Assembly (NCBI RefSeq): GCF_003590145.2
Contig: NZ_CP060436.1
Coordinates: forward strand, 1-64,000
Direction of reading: 5' to 3'
Length of the DNA: 64,000 nt
DNA from: Pseudooceanicola algae
GTDB lineage: Bacteria; Pseudomonadota; Alphaproteobacteria; Rhodobacterales; Rhodobacteraceae
Shown here piece by piece: positions 45,981 through 53,669 of the stretch (its first letter is position 1; every line of letters begins with the position of its first letter). Both the position numbers and the translations under genes were made by a program. The notes under the pieces are model-generated. The model searched no databases. It worked only from the letters and a program-made list of their open reading frames with translations, and had not been told where the DNA came from.

Positions 45981-46436
45981 ATGCCTCACGATCACCACCA
46001 CCACCATGCTCATGGTCCTGACGCCCATGATCACGCCCATCCGCACCCCCATGACCACAACCATGGGCCGGAGGCCGACCACCTGCATTCGCACATGCAC
46101 ACCCATGACGATGCGGCGGATCTTCAGGTGCTGACGGCGCAGTTCATCGACGGCTTCGTGACGGCGGCGGACAAGGCCAGCTATCTCAAGCTGGCCGGTG
46201 TGCCACTGGAACGCCCCGGCAAGGGCGGCGACAAGGCGCTGAAGCTGGTGGATGTGGAGCTCAAGACCGAATGGCAGGTCGGCACCGCCAGCCCGTCCTT
46301 CGGGTCGCGCGAACTCAGCTATCTGCCGTTTCCCGGCCAGATGGTGACCGAGCGGACCAACATGGCGCTTGTCTATGTCTCGATGGACGAAAAGCAGCTG
46401 TGGGATATCCGTGACTTCCTGAAGGACCGGCTTTAG
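45981..46436 (+). CDS. Histidine-rich protein, candidate nickel chaperone or store for GdmH
   Basis: Encodes 151 residues; GAGGAGG-like sequence precedes the ATG. The first 42 residues contain 19 histidines in HxH and HD patterns (MPHDHHHHHAHG, then HAHPHPHDHNHG, then HLHSHMHTHDD). Residues 47-151 form a soluble domain I do not recognise (LQVLTAQFIDGFVTAADKAS to WDIRDFLKDRL). There is no signal peptide, so it is cytoplasmic. Known nickel accessory proteins such as HypB, UreE and SlyD carry similar His stretches. GdmH enzymes need nickel, and in cyanobacteria HypA/HypB-like partners; no such genes lie here. The nickel role is inference from composition and position as the next gene in the operon. 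Confidence 0.85.
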   Translation: MPHDHHHHHAHGPDAHDHAHPHPHDHNHGPEADHLHSHMHTHDDAADLQVLTAQFIDGFVTAADKASYLKLAGVPLERPGKGGDKALKLVDVELKTEWQVGTASPSFGSRELSYLPFPGQMVTERTNMALVYVSMDEKQLWDIRDFLKDRL

Positions 46437-46505
46437 ACCTTGGCCTGAATTGATATCCGGTTCCGGGCACGCTCCGGGGCCGGGTCAGGCTGAAAGGACG
46501 CGCTG

Positions 46506-46745
46506 ATGACCACCCCGCTTTTCGTGCAGGTCCGCTGCAAACCCGGCACCACATATGACGTGGCCGGCCAGATCAACCTACGGGAATTCCATTCCGAGCT
46601 TTACTCGACCTCGGGCGAATTCGATCTGCTGGTCAAGATCTATCCGCCCGAAGGGCGCGACATCGGTCATTTCGTCGACGAAAGCTTTGGCGGCATCGAG
46701 GGCATCGAACGCACCCTGACCACGCTGACCTTCAAGGCGTTCTGA
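46506..46745 (+). CDS. Stand-alone Lrp/AsnC ligand-binding (RAM) domain protein
   Basis: Encodes 79 residues (MTTPLFVQVRCKPGTTYDVA onward) that match only the C-terminal ligand-sensing half of Lrp/AsnC regulators; the helix-turn-helix is missing. Such small proteins bind amino acids or other small molecules and sometimes modulate full-length regulators. It is the last plus-strand gene of the guanidine island, 69 bases after the His-rich gene. Its stop lies within the 3' end of the convergent hydrolase gene (14-base overlap). Ligand unknown. Confidence 0.82.
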   Translation: MTTPLFVQVRCKPGTTYDVAGQINLREFHSELYSTSGEFDLLVKIYPPEGRDIGHFVDESFGGIEGIERTLTTLTFKAF

Positions 46746-47580
46746 ACGCCGTCAGGATTTCGCGCAGCAGGGCGATGTCCTCGGCCCGGCTCAGGGTCGG
46801 GGCATGGCCGCAGCCGGGGATCTCGGTCAGGACAGGGCGCGGGCCGCTGCGCGTCATGCGCGCCGCGATCTCGGGCGTCAGCAGGTCCGAATCCGCCCCC
46901 CGGATCAGGTGGCAAGGCGTGGTGATCCGCTCCCAGCGATCCCAGCAGGTCAGCTCCTCGGGCCAGCAGGTGAATTGCTGTATGATGGCCGGATCATAGT
47001 GCAGCGTCAGGCTGCCGTCCGCCTGCCGCCGGGTCGAGGTCAGCGCCATGCGCCGCCAGAAGGCATCGCTTGCCTCACCGAAGGGCTGATAGGTGCGGCG
47101 CAACCAGGCCTCGGCCTGCGCGATGGTGTCGAAACGCGGCAGGTCGCCGACGTAGTCGAGGATACGCTGCACCGCCGCCTCGGGCAGTTCGGGTCCGATA
47201 TCGTTCAGGATCAGCCCGCGCAGCCGGTCACCCTGTGGGCCGGAGGCAAGGCGCATCCCGATCATCCCGCCCATCGAGGTGCCCAGCCAGTCGGCCTTCT
47301 GCACCCCGTAGTGGTCCAGCAGATCCGTGGCGATCCCGGTGTAACAGGTGATGGAGTATTCCGCCTCAGGGGCAACGGCCCAGCTGGACAGGCCCCGCCC
47401 CGGGGTATCGGGACACAGGACGAAATGGTCCCGCGCCATGGCAGCGGCCAGTTCGTCGAAATCCCGCCCCGTGCGCGCCAGCCCGTGCCACATCACCAGG
47501 GCGGGGGCGGCGGGGTCGCCCCATTCGGTCACATGGATCTCGTGATCCATGACCGGCACCAGGGCCCGACGCGGCGTCAT
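46732..47580 (-). CDS. Alpha/beta hydrolase fold protein
   Basis: Encodes 282 residues from the ATG at 47580, overlapping the LivM-like stop by four bases (ATGA). The fold is complete: oxyanion region MWHGLARTGRDF, nucleophile serine in GTSMGGMIGMRL, an acid residue near RGADSDLLTPE and the histidine in GCGHAPTLSRAED. There is no signal peptide. It is co-transcribed with a branched-chain-type ABC importer, so it probably hydrolyses the imported ester, amide or lactone in the cytoplasm. The substrate is unknown. It converges with the Lrp-domain gene. Confidence 0.9.
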   Translation of the reverse strand: MTPRRALVPVMDHEIHVTEWGDPAAPALVMWHGLARTGRDFDELAAAMARDHFVLCPDTPGRGLSSWAVAPEAEYSITCYTGIATDLLDHYGVQKADWLGTSMGGMIGMRLASGPQGDRLRGLILNDIGPELPEAAVQRILDYVGDLPRFDTIAQAEAWLRRTYQPFGEASDAFWRRMALTSTRRQADGSLTLHYDPAIIQQFTCWPEELTCWDRWERITTPCHLIRGADSDLLTPEIAARMTRSGPRPVLTEIPGCGHAPTLSRAEDIALLREILTAFRTP

Positions 47581-48644
47581 GACCGCGTGCCCTTCTGCAT
47601 GGCGGTACCGGCGATGCCACGGGGGAAGAAGTAGACCAGCAGGATGAACAGGATACCCAGCCACAGCAGCCAGCGGTCCGGGTTCAGCAGGTCGGGCAGC
47701 AGGGGCAGGGCGCTGACCGCCTCGGCCGCCGCGCCCATCAGGTCGCGCAGGTAATATTGCGCCACCACCAGAAGCACCGCCCCGATGACCGGCCCCAGCA
47801 TCGTGCCCATGCCGCCGATCACCACCATCAGCAGGATGTCGATCATGATGTCGAAGCTCAGCACCGTCTCCGGCCCGGTGTATTTCAGCCAGACCGCGTA
47901 GATCGTCCCGGCGAGCGAGGCGATCACCGCCGAGATGCAGAAGACGAAGGTGCGATAGGCCACGACGCGATAACCGATGGCCTCCGCCCGGGCCTCGTTC
48001 TCGCGGATCGCCTTCAGTACCGTGCCGAAGGGCGAGGCGACCAGCCGCAGCATGGCCCAGAACAGCAGCGCGGCCCCGCAGAAGACAAAGTAATAGGCGG
48101 CGATCTTGCCGTTCATCCGCACGCCCCAAAGCTGCGCGACCCGGCCATCCGCATCGGTCCAGAGCTTGGTCGCCGGTTTGAACAGGTCCGGCGCGCTATA
48201 GGTGATGCCGTCCTCGCCCCCGGTCAGATGCGACAGTTGCGAGGCCAGCACCAGCGCGACCGAGGCCGCCGCCAGTGTGATCATGGCAAAGAAGATCGCC
48301 TTCACCCGCAGGCTCAGCAGGCCGATGCCGGCGGCCACGACCAACGACAGCGCCGCACCTGCGCCCGCGCCGAGCAGGATCGGGGTCCAGCCCGGGCCCA
48401 TCTGTCGCAGCAGGATCGCCGCGCCGTAAGCGCCGAAGCCGAAGAACATCGTATGGGCAAAGCTGACGATGCCGGTATAGCCGATCAGCAGGTCATAGCT
48501 GCCCACCAGCACGATGAAGATGCAGATCCGCGCCGCCACCTGAATGCTGCGCACGTCCTGAAACAGGAAGGGCGCGAACAGCAGGGCCGCCCATATCGCC
48601 AGCACGGTCAGTTTGACGGTCCATGTTCCGTAGGTCTGTTTCAT
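47577..48644 (-). CDS. Branched-chain-type ABC transporter permease (LivM-like)
   Basis: Encodes 355 residues, with eight to ten membrane helices and the LivM pattern (LLIGYTGIVSFAHTMFFGFG, GTVLKAIRENEARAEAIGYR, VIGGMGTMLGPVIGAVLLVV). It pairs with the LivH-like permease at 48646, separated by one base. About 40 residues near 160-195 form a periplasmic loop (SQLSHLTGGEDGITYSAPDL). These importers carry amino acids, urea, amides or aromatic acids; the neighbouring hydrolase suggests an amide- or ester-like compound. Confidence 0.92.
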   Translation of the reverse strand: MKQTYGTWTVKLTVLAIWAALLFAPFLFQDVRSIQVAARICIFIVLVGSYDLLIGYTGIVSFAHTMFFGFGAYGAAILLRQMGPGWTPILLGAGAGAALSLVVAAGIGLLSLRVKAIFFAMITLAAASVALVLASQLSHLTGGEDGITYSAPDLFKPATKLWTDADGRVAQLWGVRMNGKIAAYYFVFCGAALLFWAMLRLVASPFGTVLKAIRENEARAEAIGYRVVAYRTFVFCISAVIASLAGTIYAVWLKYTGPETVLSFDIMIDILLMVVIGGMGTMLGPVIGAVLLVVAQYYLRDLMGAAAEAVSALPLLPDLLNPDRWLLWLGILFILLVYFFPRGIAGTAMQKGTRS

Positions 48645-48645
48645 G

Positions 48646-49629
48646 TCATTTCACCGCCGGGCGCAGGCCCGAAGGCCGCCACATCAGGATCGCGATCATC
48701 AGGATCATGTTTGACGCCAGCGCCAGCTTGGGCGCCAGGAAGCCGACGTAATTGGCCACCAGCCCCACCATCAGCGCGCCCAGCAGGGTGCCTTCGATGG
48801 ACCCGAGGCCGCCGATGATGACGACGATGAAGACCACGATCATCATTTCTCCGCCAAGGGCCGGGGTGATCAGCGTCTGGTAGCCCGCCCACATGGCCCC
48901 GCCGAGCGCCGCCAGCGCCGAGCCAAGCATGAAGACCCCGACGAACAGGCGGTCGACCCGGAACCCCAGCGCCTCGACCATCTCGCGGTTCTCGACGCCG
49001 GCCCGGATCAGCAGACCCAGCCGCGTGCGGTTCAGACCCCAGTAGAGCCCGGCAAAGACGATGCCGCCCAGCACGAAGGCGAAGGCGCGGTAGATCTCGA
49101 TCGAGATATCGCCGATGATCCAGGCCCCTTCGAGGAAAGCGGGGCGCGGAACGGTGATCGGCGTGCCACCCCAGATCGCGAGGATCAGCTCTTCGGCGAC
49201 GATCAGCGCGCCCATGGTGATCAGGATCTGGCGCAGGTGGTCGCGGTAGACCGGCTTGATGATGACCTTTTCAAAGAACAGCCCCGCCGCGAGGCCAAAG
49301 GCGAGGGCGGCTGAAAACGCCAGCACCAGGGCGGCAATGTTGAGCAGGACCGAAGGCGATCCCAGCCAGCCGCCAAGCGAGGCCAGCACGCTGGCCGCCA
49401 CGAAGGCGCCGAAGCTGACAAAGGCCGAATGGCCGAAGTTCAGCACATCCATCAACCCGAAGACCAGGCTCAGCCCGCTGGCCATCAGGAAGACCATCAT
49501 CCCCATGGCCAGCCCCGCCACGGTCAGTGTCACCCAGCTGGAGGGCGCCCCGATCAGCCCGAAGGCCAGGGCCGCCACGACCAGCGGCAGCAGGTTCACC
49601 CCGCCAAAACGTTCAAGCGTTGCGGTCAT
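48646..49629 (-). CDS. Branched-chain-type ABC transporter permease (LivH-like)
   Basis: Encodes 327 residues. The ATG at 49629-49627 with AGGGG upstream was preferred over an in-frame ATG at 49644-49642. LivH features include GLSLVFGLMDVLNFGHSAFV, GVENREMVEALGFRVDRLFV and VFIVVIIGGLGSIEGTLLGA. The permease has about eight membrane helices and forms a heterodimer with the LivM-like protein. Position in the operon, after the LivF-like ATPase, is normal for this class. Confidence 0.92.
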   Translation of the reverse strand: MTATLERFGGVNLLPLVVAALAFGLIGAPSSWVTLTVAGLAMGMMVFLMASGLSLVFGLMDVLNFGHSAFVSFGAFVAASVLASLGGWLGSPSVLLNIAALVLAFSAALAFGLAAGLFFEKVIIKPVYRDHLRQILITMGALIVAEELILAIWGGTPITVPRPAFLEGAWIIGDISIEIYRAFAFVLGGIVFAGLYWGLNRTRLGLLIRAGVENREMVEALGFRVDRLFVGVFMLGSALAALGGAMWAGYQTLITPALGGEMMIVVFIVVIIGGLGSIEGTLLGALMVGLVANYVGFLAPKLALASNMILMIAILMWRPSGLRPAVK

Positions 49630-49640
49630 TCTTGTTCCCC

Positions 49641-50345
49641 TCATGCGGACAGGCTCAGCAGCTGGTCCTGAAGCGTCTGGTCGGCGGCGAAATCCGCCAT
49701 GGTACCGCGATGGACGATGCGCCCGTCGTCGATCACGGCCATGTCGCGGCCCAACCGGCGGGCAAAGTGAAAATTCTGCTCGACCAGCAGGATGGTCGTC
49801 TCGGCGCTGATCTCGGCAAAGGCGCCGGCCATGGCATCGACGATGGCGGGGGCCAGCCCCTTTGTCGGCTCGTCGATCAGGATCAGGTCGCGTTTCTCGA
49901 TGATGGCGCGGGCAACGGACAGCATTTGTTTCTGTCCTCCCGACAGGCTGCCCGCGGGCTTGTCCCAGAACCGTTCGAGTGCCGGAAAGATCCCATAGAC
50001 GAAATCCAGCCGCCCCTTGTCGAAGCGGCCGTCGCGGGTGGCGAGCACCATGTTCTCCTCGACCGTCAGACCACCGAAGATGCCCATGTTCTCGGGGACA
50101 TAGGCGATGCCGAGGCGGGCGATGTCGGCAGTGTGCAACCCGGTGATGTCCTGTCCGCGAAACCGGACCGAGCCGGGCGTCGGGGACCACAGCCCCATGA
50201 TCGACCGCAGGGTGGTGGTCTTGCCCGCCCCGTTGCGCCCCAGCAGGACAAAGACGCCGCCTTCGGGCACATCGAAGGTCACGTCGTGCAGCACATGGTA
50301 CTGGCCGATGTCGGTCTTCATTCCTGTGAGGGACAGCAGGCTCAT
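49641..50345 (-). CDS. Branched-chain-type ABC transporter ATP-binding protein (LivF-like)
   Basis: Encodes 234 residues. Walker A is GRNGAGKTTTLRSIMG, signature LSGGQKQMLSVARAI, Walker B LILIDEPTKGLAP, H-loop ILLVEQNF. The short sequence with KGLAP is typical of LivF as against LivG. It overlaps the LivG-like gene upstream by four bases. It powers the importer together with the LivG-like subunit. Confidence 0.94.
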   Translation of the reverse strand: MSLLSLTGMKTDIGQYHVLHDVTFDVPEGGVFVLLGRNGAGKTTTLRSIMGLWSPTPGSVRFRGQDITGLHTADIARLGIAYVPENMGIFGGLTVEENMVLATRDGRFDKGRLDFVYGIFPALERFWDKPAGSLSGGQKQMLSVARAIIEKRDLILIDEPTKGLAPAIVDAMAGAFAEISAETTILLVEQNFHFARRLGRDMAVIDDGRIVHRGTMADFAADQTLQDQLLSLSA

Positions 50346-51121
50346 GCGACCTCCTCGGTTGCGGAGCCAAGGTAGACTTCGCGCACCACGTCGCTGGACA
50401 TGACCGTATCGGGGTCGCCATCGGCCACCAGCGCGCCGTTGTGCAACACGATGATCCGGTCCGCGAGGCTGCGCACGACGCTCATCTTGTGTTCGACCAG
50501 CAGCACGGTCTTGCTCGGGTCGGCCTTGATCCCGGCGATCAGGTCAAGGACGCCGGGCGCGTGATCAAGGCTCATCCCGGCGGTGGGTTCGTCGAACATG
50601 TAGATATCGGGCTCCATCGCCATCAGCAGGGCGACCTCGAGCTTGCGCTGGTCGCCATGGGGCAGGTTGGCCGCCAGGTCATGGGCCCTCGCCCCCAGCT
50701 TGGCGGCTTCGAGGTAATGTTCGGCCTTTTCGGTCAGGGCGCGGTAGTGGTGCACCGGGCGGAAGATCCGCCAACCCATGTGCGCCCGGGCCTGTACCGC
50801 AAGGCGGATGTTTTCCAGCACCGTGAGGGCGGGAAACAGGTTGGTCAGCTGAAAGGCGCGGCCGATCCCATGATGCGCCCGGGCCGAGGGTGCCATGCGT
50901 GTCAGGTCCTGACCGCCTTTCAGCACCTTGCCCGAGGTGGCGGGCAACTGGCCGGAGATCAGGTTGAAATAGGTCGTCTTGCCGGCGCCATTGGGGCCGA
51001 CGATCACCGTCAGCTCTCCGGCATGGAAATCGCAGGTGACGGCGTCGACCGCGACATGGCCGCCAAAGCGGATCGTCAGATCCTGCGTGCTGAGGGAAGG
51101 GGGGATCGTGGAAAGGGTCAT
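50342..51121 (-). CDS. Branched-chain-type ABC transporter ATP-binding protein (LivG-like)
   Basis: Encodes 259 residues from the ATG at 51121-51119; a longer in-frame start upstream would add a stretch with no homology pattern. Walker A is GPNGAGKTTYFNLISG, Walker B IYMFDEPTAGMS, H-loop VLLVEHKMS. The signature region is NLPHGDQRKLEVALLMA, which replaces the usual LSGG with LPHG, as is common in LivG. It overlaps the LivF-like gene. Confidence 0.92.
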   Translation of the reverse strand: MTLSTIPPSLSTQDLTIRFGGHVAVDAVTCDFHAGELTVIVGPNGAGKTTYFNLISGQLPATSGKVLKGGQDLTRMAPSARAHHGIGRAFQLTNLFPALTVLENIRLAVQARAHMGWRIFRPVHHYRALTEKAEHYLEAAKLGARAHDLAANLPHGDQRKLEVALLMAMEPDIYMFDEPTAGMSLDHAPGVLDLIAGIKADPSKTVLLVEHKMSVVRSLADRIIVLHNGALVADGDPDTVMSSDVVREVYLGSATEEVA

Positions 51122-51203
51122 TCCGGGGTCCGCTGTCAGGGGAGAGGCGGCCCCGGCGCCGCAGGGGCGGGCCGGGACCGGTTGATCGGGCAAACGCGCG
51201 GGC

Positions 51204-52406
51204 TCAGCGGCCCAGTGGGATGTCCATTTCCCCGGGTTCGATGATGCGGACCAGCTCGGGGATCGCCCAGTCGACATCATCGTCGACGCGGATCTTGAAG
51301 TGCACCATGCTTTGCAGCGCCTGGTGGTCTTCGGGGCGGAAGGTCATCTGCCCCTTGGGGGTGTCCCAGGACATGCCTTCCATGGTGGCGATCAGGTCCT
51401 CGGTGTCGAGGCTGGGCGAGGTTTCGATCGCCTTGGCGACGGCCAGTGCGGCGGCCATGCCCCCGGCGGTGAAGAAATCGGGCGGGGTTTCGAAGCGCGC
51501 CATATGCTGTTCGACCAGCCAGTTGTTGATCGGGTTGTCATAGGATTCGTAGTAGTAATAGACCGCGCCTTCCATGCCGGGGAACCGCTTGTAGGTCGGC
51601 AGCACCGGCAGGATATGCCCGCCCATCGAAATCTCGATCCCGTGGCGGCCCGGGTCCATCGCCTGGATCTTGCCCGGCGCGTCACCGCCCCCGGCGATGT
51701 AGACCAGGATCACCTTGCGCCCGTCGAGATCCTTCAGCGCGTTGAACATGCGTTCCGTCGCGGCGGTGAAATCGGCGGTGCCCTGGGGCACGTATTCCTC
51801 GGCCACCACGGTGGCGCCGGTGCCGTCCAGCGCGGATTTGAACGCCTCGATCCCGTCGCGGCCAAAGGCATAGTCTTCGGCCAGTGTGGCCACATGCAGC
51901 GTCTCGTCGGGGTTCAGCGCGATGGCCTGCGCCTGCATGTCCATCGAGGAATTGCGCGAGGTCTTGAAGACATAGCGGTTGCCATCCGGCCCGGTCAGGC
52001 TGTCCGCGACCGCCGGTTCGACGATCAACAGCTTTTCGTAATCCGCCGCGATCGGCAACATCCCCTTGGTCACCCCGGAAGAGGTCGCGCCGACGGCCAG
52101 CAGCACATCGTCGTCGCCATAGGCTTCTTCCAGCACCGCGCGGGCGATGTCGGGTTTGAACTGCGTGTCCTTCTCGATGATCTCGATCGGGTGACCGTTG
52201 ATCATGTTGGTGCCGCCGGTGGCATATTCCAGCCCCATCTCGAAGCCGGTCTGGCTTTGCTTGGAAAAGGCTTCGAAGCTGGAACCGGAAAGCCCGTGGA
52301 TCAGTGCGATGCGAATCGGATCGCCGTCCTTGATCTGGGCCCCGGCCGCGCTGGTCAGGCTGAACGCCGCCAGCGCGACGCCGAAGACGCGTGCGAATTG
52401 TCTCAT
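51204..52406 (-). CDS. Branched-chain-type ABC transporter substrate-binding protein (LivJ-like)
   Basis: Encodes 400 residues from the ATG at 52406-52404, after GGGAGGAATATC. The signal peptide is MRQFARVFGVALAAFSLTSA, cleaved near AGA. The periplasmic type 1 binding fold follows (IRIALIHGLSGSSFEAFSKQ, LLAVGATSSGVTKGMLPIAA, VATLAEDYAFGRDGIEAFKS). It is the first gene of the transporter operon (LivJ, LivG, LivF, LivH, LivM, hydrolase order on the minus strand) and is divergent from a PAS-LuxR regulator. The ligand is unknown. Confidence 0.93.
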   Translation of the reverse strand: MRQFARVFGVALAAFSLTSAAGAQIKDGDPIRIALIHGLSGSSFEAFSKQSQTGFEMGLEYATGGTNMINGHPIEIIEKDTQFKPDIARAVLEEAYGDDDVLLAVGATSSGVTKGMLPIAADYEKLLIVEPAVADSLTGPDGNRYVFKTSRNSSMDMQAQAIALNPDETLHVATLAEDYAFGRDGIEAFKSALDGTGATVVAEEYVPQGTADFTAATERMFNALKDLDGRKVILVYIAGGGDAPGKIQAMDPGRHGIEISMGGHILPVLPTYKRFPGMEGAVYYYYESYDNPINNWLVEQHMARFETPPDFFTAGGMAAALAVAKAIETSPSLDTEDLIATMEGMSWDTPKGQMTFRPEDHQALQSMVHFKIRVDDDVDWAIPELVRIIEPGEMDIPLGR

Positions 52407-52543
52407 GATATTCCTCCCTTGAAGGCCGCAGGACGCGCCGTTGCCGTTGGCCCGCCTGTCGTCTACCTTGTGCCCCCAAGCATCCCTGCATTCTGGTGTC
52501 AGGCAATATCGTGAAAATACGTAGGCCCGATCCGGGGGCGCCC

Positions 52544-53134
52544 ATGGACAGCGAAACCCCTTTTGACAGCGAAGACCTGGCGGAACTGGCCTATCTGCAC
52601 GCGCCCATCGGCCTTGTGGTGACCGAGAACCGGGTGATCCGTGATTGCAACTTCGCCTTTGCGCAGATGTTCGGCTATGGCCGCGACGGCCTGCGCGATC
52701 AGCTGTTCGCACGGCTCTATCCGTCGGAATCCGAGTTTGCCAATATCCGCGACCGGGGTGTCGACCAGCTTCGCGAAACCAATTCCTACTGGGATGAACG
52801 GATCATGGCGCGGCGCGATGGCACGCTGTTCTGGTGCCGGGTGCGCGGCCACAGCTTTACCCCCGAGGACCCGCTGGCCCGCGCGGTCTGGAGCTTTGCC
52901 GACCTCAGCCGCATCCGGCCCTATATTCCGTTGACCCGGCGCGAACGCGAAATCGTGTCGCTGCTGGCGGAGGGCGACACCAGCAAGGAAATCGCCATCG
53001 CGCTGGATATCTCGCACCGCACGGTCGAGGTCTATCGGGCCAAGCTGTTGAAGAAATTCGGGGTCAGCAATACCAGCGCGCTGCTGAACTGCCTCGCCGG
53101 CGTCTATCAGGACCATATCGTCGGGCGCGACTGA
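52544..53134 (+). CDS. PAS-domain LuxR family transcriptional regulator
   Basis: Encodes 196 residues from the ATG at 52544; GTG starts at 52496 and 52511 are alternatives. A PAS domain (LAYLHAPIGLVVTENRVIRD, then FWCRVRGHSFTPEDPLARAV) is followed by a LuxR helix-turn-helix (LTRREREIVSLLAEGDTSKE, then HRTVEVYRAKLLKKFGVSN). It lies divergent from the LivJ-like gene with a 137-base shared control region, so it most likely regulates that transporter operon in response to a ligand or redox cue sensed by the PAS domain. Similar arrangements control amide or short-chain compound uptake; here the signal is unknown. Confidence 0.9.
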   Translation: MDSETPFDSEDLAELAYLHAPIGLVVTENRVIRDCNFAFAQMFGYGRDGLRDQLFARLYPSESEFANIRDRGVDQLRETNSYWDERIMARRDGTLFWCRVRGHSFTPEDPLARAVWSFADLSRIRPYIPLTRREREIVSLLAEGDTSKEIAIALDISHRTVEVYRAKLLKKFGVSNTSALLNCLAGVYQDHIVGRD

Positions 53135-53206
53135 CGCGATCGGTGCTTCTGCCCGAAAGGGCCGCGCCAGCGGAGGCGCGGCGGAATGGTGTCAGGTTGG
53201 GGGGAC

Positions 53207-53515
53207 TCAGGCTGCGGCTTCGCCGGCGGTGCCGTCCGTCCAGTCGAGGCTGTCGAAAGGTTCACGGAAGGCAAATTTCTTCAGGTGGTCTTCGAAGACG
53301 AACTTGGCGCGTTTCATCGTCGCGTCGTCTTCGGCAGTCACGACCATGTGCAGACCGTTTTCATCCGCCTGCATCGTCGCCGGACCGGCAGGCATTGCCG
53401 CCTTGGCCGAAGTGGCGTCGTATTCCACGGGCACCTTATGTGCGAAGTGCTTGCAAAGCTGCTGAAGGTATTTCGACCCATTGGCCGTTTCCAGATACGC
53501 GCTGGCGGTGAGCAT
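53207..53515 (-). CDS. DUF2218 domain protein
   Basis: Encodes 102 residues, the whole length being DUF2218 (MLTASAYLETANGSKYLQQL, then CKHFAHKVPVEYD, ending KKFAFREPFDSLDW). GAAAGGA lies ahead of the ATG. DUF2218 genes frequently sit beside siderophore uptake genes in alphaproteobacteria, as here, where it is divergent from a siderophore ABC transporter. Function is unknown; a role in handling the ferri-siderophore or iron response is inferred from this association only. Confidence 0.88.
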   Translation of the reverse strand: MLTASAYLETANGSKYLQQLCKHFAHKVPVEYDATSAKAAMPAGPATMQADENGLHMVVTAEDDATMKRAKFVFEDHLKKFAFREPFDSLDWTDGTAGEAAA

Positions 53516-53669
53516 GACGCCTGTCCTTTCTCCGATTCTTTTACTAGGGTATGAGCTTGACCCCTTCTTGGCAACGGGTTAGCCCCGAGGCCAACACAGC
53601 TTGCCCGCCGGGGGCGGCCTGCGCGTCAGGCCGGTTGAACCGCCCGAAGCCAGCCCACCCGGAGTTGCC

